This document shows, in pieces, positions 11,339 through 24,600 of a stretch of DNA of 64,000 nt. The notes under the pieces are model-generated. The model saw only the letters and a program-made list of their open reading frames with translations. It had not been told where the DNA came from and did not search any database. The DNA comes from Neospora caninum Liverpool (lineage: Eukaryota > Apicomplexa > Conoidasida > Eucoccidiorida > Sarcocystidae). The stretch is taken from the NCBI RefSeq assembly GCF_000208865.1, contig NC_018398.1, forward strand, positions 6,038,710 through 6,102,709, written 5' to 3'. Each line of letters begins with the position of its first letter. Positions within the stretch are counted from its first letter, which is position 1. A program made the translations under genes and the position numbers.

Positions 11339-12927
11339 TCTTCTTCCTCTTCTTCTTCCTCTTCTTCTTCCTCTTCCTCTTCTTCTTCCTCTTCTTCTTC
11401 TTCCTCTTTTTCCTCCTCTTCCTCCTCTTCTTCTTCCTCTTTTTCTTCCTCCTCTTCTTCCTCTTCTTCTTCTTCCTCTTCTTCTTCCTCCTCTTCTTCC
11501 TCTTCTTCTTCCTCTTCTTCTTCCTCCTCTTCTTCCTCTTCTTCTTCCTCTTCTTCTTCCTCTTCTTCTTCCTCTTCTTCTTTCTCTTCTTCTTTCTCTT
11601 CTTCTTTCTCTTCTTCTTTCTCTTCTTCTTTCTTCCTCTTCCTCTTTCTCTTCTTCTTTCTCTTCTTCTTTCTCTTCTTCTTCTTCCTCTCAGAGAACCG
11701 ACGGGCGGCGTATAACTCACAGAGAGGAAAAGTTCCACATACGAGGTGCCGGAAGAAAAGGAAAGATGCTCGACGCTGTAAGGGAGCGTTATCTAGATGC
11801 GTTTGCCCTGTCAAAATTTTTCACGCGTTCCTCTCCTTGCGTCCTGCCCCATCTCCCACGTCATCTGCTTTTCCGCTTTTTAGTTTTTTCTTAAATTGGG
11901 CCCTTTCTTCTCTTCCACGAGTCATTTCACTCTCTCAACTCGTTGATTTCTTCTCTTTTCCGTCTTCTCCGTGCGTTCGACTGCGAGTCTGTCGACTCAA
12001 CGCCGTACACAGCGAATCTGTGGGGAGGCGCGGATGTCGCGATTGGAAGTGGAGGAGAAGGAAAGCGCGAGACGAGCGGAAAAAGAGAAAACCGCGAAGC
12101 GAAAAATGTCCACGAGGAAAACAGACAAAGTTAAGGGACGGTTTTCTGTAACAGAAAGGTTGTTCCTTCCTCGTGAAGCGGATGGCTGCATGTCGAGCGC
12201 ATGCAGGAAAGACAGATTGCATGCTCCCGAAAAGCGAGCTCGTCTTCGCACAAACGATCCGTGGACAAACAGGGAGAGGAAACCGTCTTTCCGCGTCTTT
12301 TTTTCGTAATCGAAACCGACTCTTTTTCTCGAACCGGTTGCTCGATGAGTCAACTTCACGGGGAGAGGCGGCGAGCGAGCGCGTCTTCCCCGCAAAGAGA
12401 CTCCGTCTCTGACACTTCTTCTCTCGGTATGTCACTCGACAGTGAGACCGTCTCTTTCCCAATTTTTGCCCTTTCCTTCTCTGTTTGAAAAGGTACCCCG
12501 ATAAAGGGCAACTGCCAAGCCGCCACGCCTAGCGACTCCTGGGGTGTATCGACAGGTTTTCGTCCTCCAGCGCGTTCTTTCCGGGTTGACCGCTCGGCAG
12601 ATTCCCAACTCGGCGGGGCATACGTCCTTGTCTTTCCTTCCCTGCGCGCCTTTGTTTCGTCCCCACTCCATCGTCTTCACCCCGTCATCCTCTCTGCTCT
12701 TCGAGGCGTTCTTCCGGCCTTTCGTGTTCTCTCGCCGACTCGCTCCTCTCGGCTCTCCCGGCGCATTCGCAGCCATTCCCCCTCTGTTCTCTTGAGCATT
12801 CTCCCTTTTACTGTCTCTTTTCCCCCCTTTTCCGTCCTTCTTCCCCCTCTCCTTTCTCCAGCTTCTCGCTCTCGGCTTTCTCGCCAACATCACGCGACAC
12901 CCGCTCGCTTCTCGTCTGGAATCTCCC
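11012..12927. promoter_or_regulatory. Divergent promoter region between TRM11 and Deg9 genes
   Basis: The start codons of the - strand TRM11 gene (11011) and the + strand Deg9-like gene (12928) face away from each other across 1.9 kb. The interval holds the long TTC/CTC tract at about 11211-11693, CT-rich leader sequence before 12928, and GCATGC elements near 12197 and 12219. A short open frame at 11971-12309 has no recognisable domain. No TATA box can be assigned. The regulatory role is inferred from position. Confidence 0.5.
11211..11693. repeat. Long polypyrimidine (TTC/CTC)n tract
   Basis: About 480 bases contain almost only C and T on the + strand, made of TTC, CTC and TTTC units. The - strand is purine-only and translates as uninterrupted Glu/Lys/Arg in all frames, which marks it as simple sequence, not a protein. 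It lies 200 bases upstream of the TRM11 start codon, in the shared promoter region. Confidence 0.95.
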
Positions 12928-14903
12928 ATGGCGCCTGTGCGTTCGCAGGCTCTTCGCCCCTCTCGGGGGGCATCGTCCGCTGATGAGAATGCGCCTTCTT
13001 CTTCTCTCTCTCCCAGTGTCTCTTCTCAGTCGAAACCACCTCCGCAGGCCGCACCTGCGGGGAGCTCGCGCGCGAAAACGGCGACAAAAAAGGTTTTCGA
13101 CAATCTGCAGAGCCTCGAGAAAAATAACGAACCATCTCGCCAGAGGCCACAACGCTCAGCTACCCAGGGTACGCTTCCCTTCATCCCTCTTTCGATTCGT
13201 GCGCGTTCCTCTGCATGTCCCTGTTTCTCTTTTATCGGCTTTGTGTCTCTTCTAACTCGGGGTCCTCCACCCTTTTCCCGCTTCTTGCTGCACGCACCGT
13301 CTCTCCGCCTCGTCTCCTCTTTTTGCCTCTCTGCGTCTCTTTGCCTCCCGCTTCCTCACACTTCGAATGCAAGGCCTCTAGAAAGGCCAGAACATCTCAG
13401 GTGACACTGGCAACAAATGTTTCTTCTTTGCATACGCCGAAATAGACTTAAGATCAAAGCACCTGGAAGGATATTTCTGAAAACACGAGATATTTGACTG
13501 ACACGAAAAACACAGCCCGGCCGTCCGCCTCGTATGCTCGCCGTTCCATACGTCCTCCCGGCGACCCGTCTTCCTCTACTTCTGCCTCGCTTCCTGTTCG
13601 TGTCTTTCAACAACCGCCTACCGTGGTTCGTCATGTATATATATATATATATATATATATATCTGTTTGCAAATACATGCACGCATGCATATATATACAG
13701 TGTTTCTTTGATTGTTTGCGTCGGTGAAGATAAGACTGGGTTGAGGATCTCCTAGGGAGTTCGAGAGTGTCCTGGAATATTGTCTCGCTTCGTCACTCAG
13801 AGCTAGTGGTTTGCTCTCCTGTTTCCGCGTGCATACAGAAGAGTCGTCGCGTTCGACTCGGCCCTCAAGGAGCGCCGCTCGCCCAGTCTCTGCCTCGGCG
13901 TCGCGCAAACGCGAGCGGTCGTCTTTCCCCTCTTCTCCGCGTTCTTCCCGCCGCACGACCGGAGACAGCCAGGAGGCCAAAGAAGCCGAGAGGGACGCGC
14001 AGGGGCCTGGAAGGGAGAAGCGTCTTGTGCCTGCGGCGTCTTCTCGCCGCACTGCTCCAGACAGCTCAGCGCGTGCGGAGGCAGCCTCTAACAAGAAGGC
14101 GAAGACGGCGAGTTCTCTCTCTTCTTCGCGCCGGGGTTCAGCTGGACTTCGCGAGACCGAGCGAGGCGCAGAAACGGAAGGAAGGCGACAGGAGAAACAG
14201 GACACGGGAAGAACTCGCGCGCGTGAGAGAAAGAGAGAAAGGGGCCGAGGCGGGACAGCTGCTCAACGAAAGGCCAAAGATGAGGATCGACTGGGATGTA
14301 TCGACACCGACGATGAAGTGCCTCCACGAGTAGGAGACAGCGTCGTCGATGAAGCGGCGGTCAAAACGATTCTCAAGAGCGAGGTGCCCAACACTGTTTT
14401 CAAAGTACGCTGAGGGCAAAGAACGATGAAACTTCTGCGGTGTTTGCTTTGCCCCCAGGCTTTTTTTGCCTTTCTCTGCATTCGCTTCTCCTAATTCTTC
14501 CCTTGGCGCTCGCTTTGTTCCCAATCGATTTGTTCGCCTCTCGCCTTGCTTCCCTGTCTTCCCCGCTGCCTTTCTGTTTCTCCTCGCAGTCTTGATCGCG
14601 CGTTCTCGCGCTTTCCCGCGTCGTTTGCCTCGCCGTTTCCTTCTTTTTTCACACCGCTTCTCGCCTTCGTTTCCGCTCTTTCTCTCTCTCGCTCGCCAGG
14701 TCTTCTGCACGCACTGCGAGCCGAACTACAGCCAACCCTGGACGACGAGGCGTCAAACGACCTCGACAAGCACCGGCTTCGTCACCCTCGACGCGAACGG
14801 AGAAAAGTGTCTCCTCACCAATGCCCATTCCGTTGAGCACGCCGCCGTCGTGCAAGTAAGTCTCCTGACTTCCTATAGATCTATAACGCGCGCATACTCT
14901 TTT

Positions 14904-14937
<34 letters not shown>

Positions 14938-16727
14938 TACATATACGTGTACATATACATATATAGATAAACATATATATATGTATATAGTTTTTGTGGT
15001 TGTGTCTCTGTTTGTTTGTGGTGTTTTTTCTCCAGGTTCGCAAGCGAGGTGACCACCAAAAGTATGAAGCGGAGGTTCTTTGCATTGGCCTCGAGTGTGA
15101 TTTGGCGATGCTGCGCGTCTCGGACCCCGACTTTTGGAAAGGTGAGTCACGAAAGATCCACAGACAGTTTTTTAGCAGCTTCCGTCTCCACCTGACATTC
15201 GCTTATTTTCGGTGTTGTCTGTTCTTGCGACTGTCCTTGAATTTTTATTTTCCGATACGCGGCCTCTTGTCGCCCCATCCACGCCCGTTAGGGCAAGGGG
15301 GGTGTCGCGAGCGAGATTCCTCTGTGTTGTTTATCGTTGCTTCTTCTCCACAAGTTCTCTCCAGTTTTTCTCTTTCCGGTCTCTGTGAGGGTTTCCGCGC
15401 TCTGTCCCCTTTTGTGATGTTAGCTTGTCTTTCTTCTTGCGCAGTCACTTTGACTTCTTCGTTTTTCCCCCTTCTCTTTCTTCTTTTCTGTCTTCTCTTT
15501 CTTCTTCTTTCATTCCCTTCGTCTTCTTCTTTGCTTCTTCTCCATCTCCTCAGGTCTCGGCCCGCCGCTCCAGTGGGGAGCCTCACCGCGCCTCGGAGAT
15601 CCGGTGACGGTCGTTGGATATCCCCTTGGCGGCGACAATTCCTCAGTTACCCAGGTGGGCAGAGCGCGGCGGACGGGCGAGACAAAGGAAAGGAGCGGCC
15701 GTTGAAATTTCTGGCCAATTCCGCAACGCGAACGCCGCCGCGTCAGCGAGAAAAGCGTGGAACGTTTTGGTTCCCTGAATCTCATCTCTGAGTTTGACTC
15801 CGGGTGCACAGGCGCACGCGCCTATCCCGCCTTCCGCTTCCTGAGCGCACCCCAACGCGTCTCCCTTTTCTTCGTCAGATCTGTCTAGTTATGGTCTTTA
15901 GATCGCGCACTGTCCACTTTCTCTGCGGATCCATTTTCTCTTCAGGGCGTTGTCTCGCGCACAGACCTACAGCAGTACTGCCTGGGTTCGTGCAGTTTGC
16001 TCGCCATTCAAATCGACGCCGCAATCAATCCGGGAAACAGCGGCGGACCGGCTCTGAACAGGGATAGCCAGTGCGTCGGGATCGCCTTCCAGAGCTTGAA
16101 GGATGGCGACACCGAAAACATTGGCTACATCATTCCGAGCGAGGTGCGCTGCGAGACTCTCAGAGACCGTGCATGCGCCCATGAGGCGCTCTCTCCTTCT
16201 CTCTCGCTGCTCCTTCTTCCTTCTCTCTCTTCCTTCTCTCTTTCTTTTGCTATTTTTCTCTTTCCCCTTCTCTCGCTCTTTCTCCCTCGTCTGCCACGCT
16301 CTCTCGTTGTCTCTCGTTCTCGCTCGTCGTCTCTCTCGTTTCTTTCTCTGTCTCTCCTTCACTCAGCGGAATGTGTGCGCGCGGGTGACTGTGCCCAGGT
16401 TGTAGGGCACTTCCTGGAGGACTATCGCCGGCACGGTCGCTGTCTCGGATTTGGCGACGGAGGCTTCACCTGGCAAAAGTTGGAAAATAAATCGCTGCGA
16501 CAGGCACTCGCTCTGAAATCCAAGGACGAGGGCATTCTCATCAAAAAGGTACAGACTTCCACACACATACACTGTCCTAAATAATCGCACGGGAAGTTAT
16601 CTTGACCCTTCTAACACTATCGATATATACATATGTTGGTAGCCGTCGATGGACCTCTGTGACTGAATGTAACTATGCATGCCTATGTGGTGGTGTTCGT
16701 GGACGTGTGACTGTACTTAACTCCATT

Positions 16728-16766
<39 letters not shown>

Positions 16767-17882
16767 GCCTGCTATGTATATGAACGTTGTGGATAGAGGA
16801 AAAATCGCGATGTACGCGCCTTCTCAGACATGTTCACATCTACGGCTGCACGAATGCGTCCGTGAGATGGTTGGCTGCTACACAGACATTGAACTGGAAA
16901 GCACGAGCAGGCACACACACGTACACACACACAAGCACACACAGTTGTATATCGTTCTCCCCCGGTAAAGCATAGGTATAGAGAGAGAAGGAGAGATAGA
17001 TATAGATATTTTTTGTGTACTGTGTTTTCTTTTCCAGTTGGATGGCGGAGGCGCGGCGAAGGAGGTGCTGCAGAAGGGGGATATTCTTTTGGAGATCAGT
17101 GGCAAGAAGATTGCGAGCGACGGCACGGTGGCCTTTCGAAACGGAGAGAGGATTCTTTTCACGTGGCTGCTGAGTCAGATGTATGTCGGGGAGCGTTGCG
17201 CAGTGAAGATTCTGAGAAGCAACAAGGAAAGGAAGGAAACGTTCAGCGTGGGGAAACTCAGCTTGCTCGTCCCCGCGAACAGCGACTTGCGACGGCCGCA
17301 ATACCTCATCGTCGGCGGCCTCGTTTTCGTCCCGCTTTCGGAACCGTTCTTGAAGAGCGAGTACGGCGAGGACTTCGAATCGCGCGCTCCAGTCCGACTC
17401 CTCGACAAATGGCAACACGGATTCCAGTCGTTCCCCGGCGAGCAATTCGTCATCCTCAGCCACGTCCTCGCCCACGACGTCACAGGTGCGCAAAAAGGAC
17501 GCTTGGCTCTCTCCCATCTCAGAAAAACAATGCAAAACATAAAAGGCAAAGGCGAGAACCAGATAGAGAGAAAGAGATAAATAGGTAGATTCAGGTTTCG
17601 ACTTTTAGAGAGAGACAAGCTCAGAGAGAGGTAGAGACAGGTAGAGATAATACAGAGAGACGTCTAGATTGACGGCTAGGGAGTGCAAGCAGGAATGGCG
17701 AGACGAACTGGGCAGTGTATATACACAGGGAGGCCGGGAGCACTGCCGATTGTCTCCACCGTCCAAGCCACGGTTGCGGCGAAAGCGAGACTGATGGCCA
17801 TCGTCTCACCGTGTTCCTTTACCGTAACAAAGCAGGCGAGCTCTTCCACATTTTTGAATACCCTTGTCGCTCGATCGCCGTA

Positions 17883-17922
<40 letters not shown>

Positions 17923-19004
17923 CGTTGGGTGATCTTGATAGCCTTATGGGAACGTGACTTTGTCGATGTGTCGATTCTGTTCACAGTCGGCTACGAGCAC
18001 CTCCACAACGTCCAAGTTCAGCAATTTAATGGGACGAGTGTAAAGACCCTACAACACCTTGCGGAACTCGTGGAGAAATCGACTGAGGAATATTGGAGGT
18101 ACGCAATGAGGACAGCGTAGTAAGCAAAGGCTGATGGAAACACGCGCGCGCGGTCGCTGGCGGGTGTTCCTCGCAGCCTCTCTCATGACAGAAGTTTCGG
18201 CCTGCGGATGGTCCACGTCCCCGTAGAGAGCGACAGTGAAGGCAACACATCCGAGACGCAAACGAGAGAGCTTCAGTGCCGTATATATGCAAATATATAT
18301 AATTACATGGGGTTATAAAGAGACGTAGATTGATGGATATGCATATTTGTGTATCAGGAGATGCGAACACCTGGACATGTACACAGCGATGCAAATTGAA
18401 ATGCATGTATGCATATACATACACATGGAGAATTCCAGGGCATAACACTGTACGGGGACAATTATCTAAACATATACAAATGTATATACATGTATACATT
18501 TTCGCAAATGAATGACCAAAGGGGAGGGAAAGGAAATCTGTGTTTCCACGGGAAATGGGGAGGCGCCGAGGCACGTCTCCCGTTTTCCCTGTATGCTCTC
18601 ATGGCACCTAGAGATTGGCAAATGTTTGAGACCTCGCGGAGACAGGCAATCTTAACGGCCTTTTTCAAGACGAGAGAACGAAGCCAGGTGAAACTCGCAC
18701 GAAGCACCGAGGGACAGCCGGCTCAACAGTAGTTTGCAGGCGTAGTGAGGCCCTAGCTGTGTGCGGTATTTCGACACACGAGAAAAGCGGCATCGGTTTG
18801 GTTTCTCTCTCGCGGCCGAGGCACGAGCAGCGTGGAAGGCAGAGGGAGGTTGAAAGAGAGATTCGCTGCCGCTCGTGAATTTTTTTCAGATTCGACCTCG
18901 ACCACGACGAAGTCGTCGTGCTGGAAGCCGCCGCCGCTCGGAGGGCGCTTCCCCACATTCTCCAGCGGAACATGATTCGAAGCCACAAGTCGGAGGACGT
19001 CTGA
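12928..19004 (+). CDS. Deg9/DegP-type serine protease with PDZ domains
   Basis: ATP-independent trypsin-fold HtrA/Deg protease. Ten exons: 12928-13168, 13839-14404, 14700-14855, 15036-15141, 15554-15654, 15946-16143, 16399-16548, 17038-17485, 17987-18098 and 18890-19004. All are in phase and give 730 residues. Residues 1-269 are a basic, Ser/Arg/Lys-rich, low-complexity extension that looks nuclear-localising. The protease domain shows His312 (TNAHSVEH), Asp343 (ECDLAMLRV) and Ser422 ([10 protein letters not shown]), with the typical GYPLGGDN loop. A PDZ domain ([12 protein letters not shown]) and a second C-terminal PDZ-like unit ([16 protein letters not shown], then [12 protein letters not shown]) follow. 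This closely matches the layout of plant DEG9 rather than bacterial DegP. Location in the nucleus or nucleolus is inferred from plant DEG9 and the basic N-terminus. The ATG at 12928 has a CCCATGG context. The family call is strong; the substrate is unknown. Confidence 0.92.
14906..14934. repeat. (TA)n microsatellite
   Basis: TA run between exons 3 and 4 of the Deg9-like gene, followed by CATATA-rich sequence to about 14990, only 45 bases before the next acceptor. Confidence 0.9.
16733..16765. repeat. (TA)n microsatellite
   Basis: TA run in the intron between exons 7 and 8 of the Deg9-like gene. A short (CA)n stretch lies nearby at about 16915-16940. Confidence 0.9.
17884..17920. repeat. (TA)n microsatellite
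   Basis: TA run in the intron between exons 8 and 9 of the Deg9-like gene, about 65 bases upstream of the acceptor at 17986. Confidence 0.9.
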
Positions 19005-19482
19005 GAAGCTGGGCGGCCAGTGGCAAGGCCGGAACAGACCGGAGTCGCAGAAGAAAGCGGAAGCAGAGAACGAAGAAAGAGACGAAGAAGGAGACCAGAA
19101 GAGAGAAACGAAGAAGGAAACGAAGAATGACACGAAGGATGAGAGAAACACACAGTGCAGAGACGGCGACGGTGCTGGAGAGAAGAGGTATCTTGCAAGT
19201 TTGCAGACCGTCACGTTAAGGAGATATCTGTTTGGGAAGCAGAGACACGAAGAGTTAGTGGGAGGAAGAAACGGAGAGGACGACACCGAGGATTAACTCG
19301 CCGCAGGGAAGACGAAAGACATTTTGTCTTTTTGATCCACTCGCTTTCTCCACATCGGCCGTCGACAGCTCATGAACGATGCACCCGTAGCTTCTCGTCG
19401 CACTCGCTGATCTTCTGTATTTCCTTCACTTCGTCTGTTTCTCGACAGACCTCTCAACAGATTTTCATGTACATATAGTCAT

Positions 19483-19523
<41 letters not shown>

Positions 19524-20718
19524 CATATACATATATATACATATATATATGCATATGTGTGCATACACATGTATACAAATATTCCGGTGTGCACCGGTCT
19601 GTGTCCTGTTTGTCCACTGATTCACTCAGAATGTGTGAGATTTAGCCGGGAAGTTGCGCCTAATGCTACCCGAGTATATCTGCCTTATCTCTGCGTTTTT
19701 CGAGATGCCATGCTCTGATTTCCTCTATCTGTCCTGGAATCGAGAACATGTTCTTGCTCGAACGACTATCAGTGACTGCTCCGCCTCCCCCGCCGCATGT
19801 GGCGCGCGAGCTTGCTCTTTCTCCGTCTCCCTGTCTCGCTCGTCTCCTCCGCTCTCTCGCTGTCTCTCGCGCTCTGTTGCTTTCGTTGCTTTCCGCTTTC
19901 GTTCTAGCTTCATCTGTTTTCTCCTCTATCTGTCCTTCTCCTTCTCTGCCTCTCTGTCTCCCTGCTTGTCTATCTCCCCTTCCGCTTACCTGTCTACCTC
20001 CCTTTCGCCTTCTCTCCCTCTCTCCCGCTGCTTCTTTAGCTGGCCTCTCTCTTTTGCTTCGTTGCTTGGGGAGCGAACAACAAACCATTGCCTCCGATAG
20101 CGCAGCCCCTTTTTCGTTGATCTCGTTCACGAGAATGTTTGTCGCACGGAGGCTCCAGTGTCATCCAAAACCTCCAGAAGGAAAGGGAACCGCTTGTCAC
20201 GAGACACCTGCGCGCGGAGATCCTTCGCGGCCTGCTGAATGTCCACGCGCCCCGCGTCTCTCTCTCGCTGTCACTCCAGGGATTGTCTAAAGACGAAAAG
20301 CTGAGTCTGACGTCTTTTCAGAAAGCAACGCTTCAAATCGGCCATTTCCTGAGTCCCCTCTCGAGAGATGCAAAATGATAGGCCTTGAGGGTCTCTCTCC
20401 CGCGTCTCGCTTCACTGTAAAAGACGCAAACGATAGAGTCAAACTGCATGCATCAACAGAAAACAACGTGGACCGTCCATCGCCGAACCAAGCAATCTGA
20501 CAGGAAGGGACATGTCCAACTCCACGGCCCCCTTCAGAGCTTCCTTCTCTTCCGCTCCTCTGTTGCTCCTCTCATTCTTTTCTTCCTCGCTGGATTTCCT
20601 CGTCTTCTCGCCTTTTTCTGCGTTTCGCCTGCTTGTCCTCTCCAGTGCCTCTTTGCTTCCTCGTGTCCATCCGGTTCTCGATTTGCGTCTCCTCCGTCTG
20701 TCGTCTCCTCTCTCCCGT
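19005..20718. other. Convergent intergenic region
   Basis: This is the spacer between the stop codons of the Deg9-like gene (19004) and the GTPase gene (20719). It contains a (TA)n run at about 19491-19520 with flanking CATATA repeats. From about 19760 to 20060 there is a CT-rich stretch of tct/ctc words. I see no convincing coding signal. Confidence 0.6.
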
Positions 20719-21030
20719 TCACATGAGGGCGCATGAGCTCTCTTCCTCTTCCGACTCAGAATCCTGAAAAGAGAGCGGGGACAAACATGCACGGTGCACG
20801 GAAAAAGAGACGAGGCCTAGTTTTCTCAATCTTCCCACGCACTGAGAACAGAAATGCGACACAGATAAGTAGCCAGCAAAACGGACAGACACGGCAACAA
20901 TTGCATACCTGGATAGATACGGTTGAATTGTGCACTCCGTTGACACCCCAATACATCGACAAAGGCGCAAATGACTACACACGACCACTCGGCAACTCAC
21001 TTCTACCTATCCACATACCTACATATGTAC

Positions 21031-21065
<35 letters not shown>

Positions 21066-21083
21066 ATGTATGTATGTACGTAC

Positions 21084-21122
<39 letters not shown>

Positions 21123-21180
21123 CATTATCTGTACATGGAAATGCGTGCACCGAATGCATGTAAAAATACTAATATATATA

Positions 21181-21222
<42 letters not shown>

Positions 21223-21632
21223 ATATTTTTTGTGCGCATTGCCTGTAGACAGATATAAGTGCCTGTATATTTGTGTATCACTCGTGGGTGGAGACGACCA
21301 GGACCGCTCATGACTGAGGACGGTGAATGATCCTTCCCTTTATGAGCTGCTTTGTTGAGCGATTGTTTCAGAGAACACGAATGTGAAGCGACGCGCCCAC
21401 GGCGATGCAGCATACCTCTTCGTACTCAATGTCCCAAAGCATCACGCAGCCTAGAATGCGATACACCATCTCCTGAAACATCTGAAAAAACAAGAACAGG
21501 CACTGATTCCAACATGTCAATAGAGATGAGGACTTCACAGGCCAGATGGTGCGTCGCCCAACCTCCCTTTCCACACAAACGTCTTCCTCTCGACTCAAGC
21601 AACGCACCGCATGTACACGCCGATGCACTACT

Positions 21633-21680
<48 letters not shown>

Positions 21681-24600
21681 CTGTAAACCAATCTCCTCCA
21701 TATTATCGGCATGTATGTATATATATATGTATACAGAGGGAGAGTTGCATCGGTGATTTTCGATGTCTGTTGTTTCTGCGAGAGTCTGGAAACATCTGTG
21801 AAGTCAGGCCAAGGGGTAGGCACTTGCAGCGTCTTTACGGCTGGTTTTGCTGCACGTACTTTGTTTACGTTCTTCCCGCTTGTGGCCGAGACTTTCCAGA
21901 AGCGAATGAATTTCGTTTGCCTGCGTGCAACCCAGAGAAAAAAGAGAAGCGCTCTGCGAACTTTACGCCCAGGCGAAAGACGAGGCAAAGCGGCAAAGAG
22001 AGGAGTCGCTGAACGCGGCCGAGAGAAGAAACACTAGCAAGACAGGCTGCGACACTCACGCGTAGACCTCCGCTTCGCCTAGGACGCGTTGCACCGTCTC
22101 CGATGTGGGGTCAACATCTGCAGGAAACGGAGAAGAAAAAACAAGGGCTGCATGCGAAAGGGGAGAGGAACGCGGTGAGGGGAAGTGCAGCGAGGCGCGG
22201 AAGGGGAAGCGAGAGAGTGGCAACTGGGGACAGGCAAAATCGCACGTGGACGCGAGCAGGAAGAATGCCGGCGCCAGGCCGACAGGCAGATGGAGAGACA
22301 AAGACAAGACGGCAAACTCCGGACAGAGGACAAGGTCGGAAGGGAGCTCTGAAGAAAGGTGGTGACAAAGAGAGACGCGTCGAGAAGGCGGCAGAGCTGT
22401 GACGACGACGGAAGACGACATGGATCCCCCCGCGCGAGGAAAGACACAAAGAAAAGAAAGACACGACAGCAAAACGCGCTCTCGCAGAAGAATGACAGTG
22501 ACGAGAACGCGAACCGGACTGAAGAACCCCGGCGGTCGACGCGCTCTCTCGGGAACAGCAGACAGCAGAATATGTCCGTCGACAAAATCGAAACAATTCG
22601 AGCACGCACAAACAGATCTCGATTCGTACCGATTTTCGTTCCAACGAGGAAGATGATCGGCCGNNNNNNNNNNNNNNNNNNNNNNNNNNNNNNNNNNNNN
22701 NNNNNNNNNNNNNNNNNNNNNNNNNNNNNNNNNNNNNNNNNNNNNNNNNNNNNNNNNNNNNNNCGAAGAAAAGGATGAACCGCAAACGCGTTTCTAGCCG
22801 CCAGCTGGCGAAGCCGCCTTCTACGCCTTCACTGAAAACCCCTTGCGGCAGAGCGAAGGCACGCGAAAAAGCACGAAGACCTCCGACGAGCAGAGAGAGA
22901 AAGGAACGGAGGAAACGGACGAGGAGGCAAAAAAGCGAGACAGATGGAAGGAGCATAAGGCATACGCGGGGTTTATCTGGACGCCAGGTTTGGTTGGTTA
23001 CGAAAAGCAAAACGTTATTGAATCCCGTTGTCTGCAGATTCTACGGCCACCTGCACGTTCGCAAGAGTGTCTCTGTGTCCGAAAAAACGAGAGCACGAGT
23101 TCAAAGAGAGACGACGCCAAGGGAGGACGGCTCCACACATACGTACTCTTTCCCTCCCCTGGCCTTGTAACCTCGCAAAGAAACGCGCGGAACGCGAGAG
23201 TCTCAGTATCTATCTGCCTCGCAATCTGTCGAGCGCGCGAGACATCTCTCTCGCTGTGCAACTCCGTTTTCACCCTGTGCCTATCGCTGAGGACCTCTCC
23301 GTGCACACAACTACTCGTCTCCTTATCTCTCTCCTTATCCCATTTCCTACCACTTTCTTTTTCTCGTGCTCTATCTCTCGCGTTATTGCTTTGTCCCCGC
23401 CTATCTCTGTTCATCCGTCTCATTCGCTATCTCCATGGCCTCCCTCTACCCCGCTCTCTGCCTCAATATGTCTTTCTCCTTCTCCATCGCTTTCGCTGCA
23501 TCGGATTCTGCCTCTTTCTTTCGGCCGCTCTCCCCAATTGGGCATTTGCGCTTTCTCACGTCGGCGGGTGAGACTGTATTTCTCTCTTTTTCATATCGAC
23601 AACGTGAATGGAAACGGTCACTTTCGTTTCATGTTCGTACCCTTTTGTATTCGCGAACGCTTTCGATCAAGTCGTAGATTTCCATCGCCTTGTGGAGAGT
23701 CGCTTTCCTATTTACATCAAAGACGATGATCATTCCCATGCGTCCTGCGAAGGCGCGAATCGGCAGAAACATGAGACCCGAAACTCTCAGGATACAGAAA
23801 GAAGCAAAGAAGGCTCCAGATCGGAAGAAAATGAGGCGGAAAAGGACAAGGCTTCCCCAGTCGGCCAGAGAGAGAAGCAAGAGAGGCACCGCGTGGAGTC
23901 CAGGAGAGAATCAGAATAAATGGTAGAACCAGAAGAAAGAGGCGGCAAAACACGGGGAAAGCCCGAAGGGAATCTCACCATTAGTGATCGGAGAGAAACG
24001 CTCGCGAGCGCTCGACGGTGTCTTGGGAACTTTCCAAAGATTGAAGGGGGTAAAATCCGTCATTCCCTTCCCAACTGTCACTGCAAACAAGAGACGCAAA
24101 ACTCCGACACTTAGCAGGCCTGACGAAGAAACAGACAGGACGACGGCAGGATGTCGAAGAGAAGAAACGAGGAGCGAAAACACGGGACGAGAGAGAGAAG
24201 GAAAGAGAGATCGCGACAGCGAAGGATAAAGAGATCGAGAGAGAGAAGGAAGGATATATCGAGAGAGAGAAGGAAAGAGAAATCGAGAGAGATGAGACAG
24301 AAAACTTGAGGGCGCATCCAGCCAGGCATTTGTGTCGAAGAGTTTGATATTTCCTCCAGCGCTAAACTGCAGGGGGAAGCAGAAATGGACGGAGCGGCAA
24401 GGTAGGAAAGGCGAGTTTCGCTGGAGGACGTGGGACTGACTGATTCGTCTTTTCATGGTCATGTGTTTGCGGATGTCTCGTCCTTCATCTGTGCGTCCGA
24501 CGTCGTACGTGTCTTCCAACTCGAGGCACACAGAGCGGAAAGAGGAATCTCCGCCGCCGCCGCCTTCCTCTTCAGGAATACGACACACTTTGTAAAACAG

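Noticed and set aside
10906..11814. Long - strand frame of almost pure Glu (302 codons) and a + strand Leu/Phe frame over the same DNA
   Set aside because: All six frames are open because the DNA is a TTC/CTC simple repeat. The tract lies upstream of the TRM11 start codon and has no domain or splice support.
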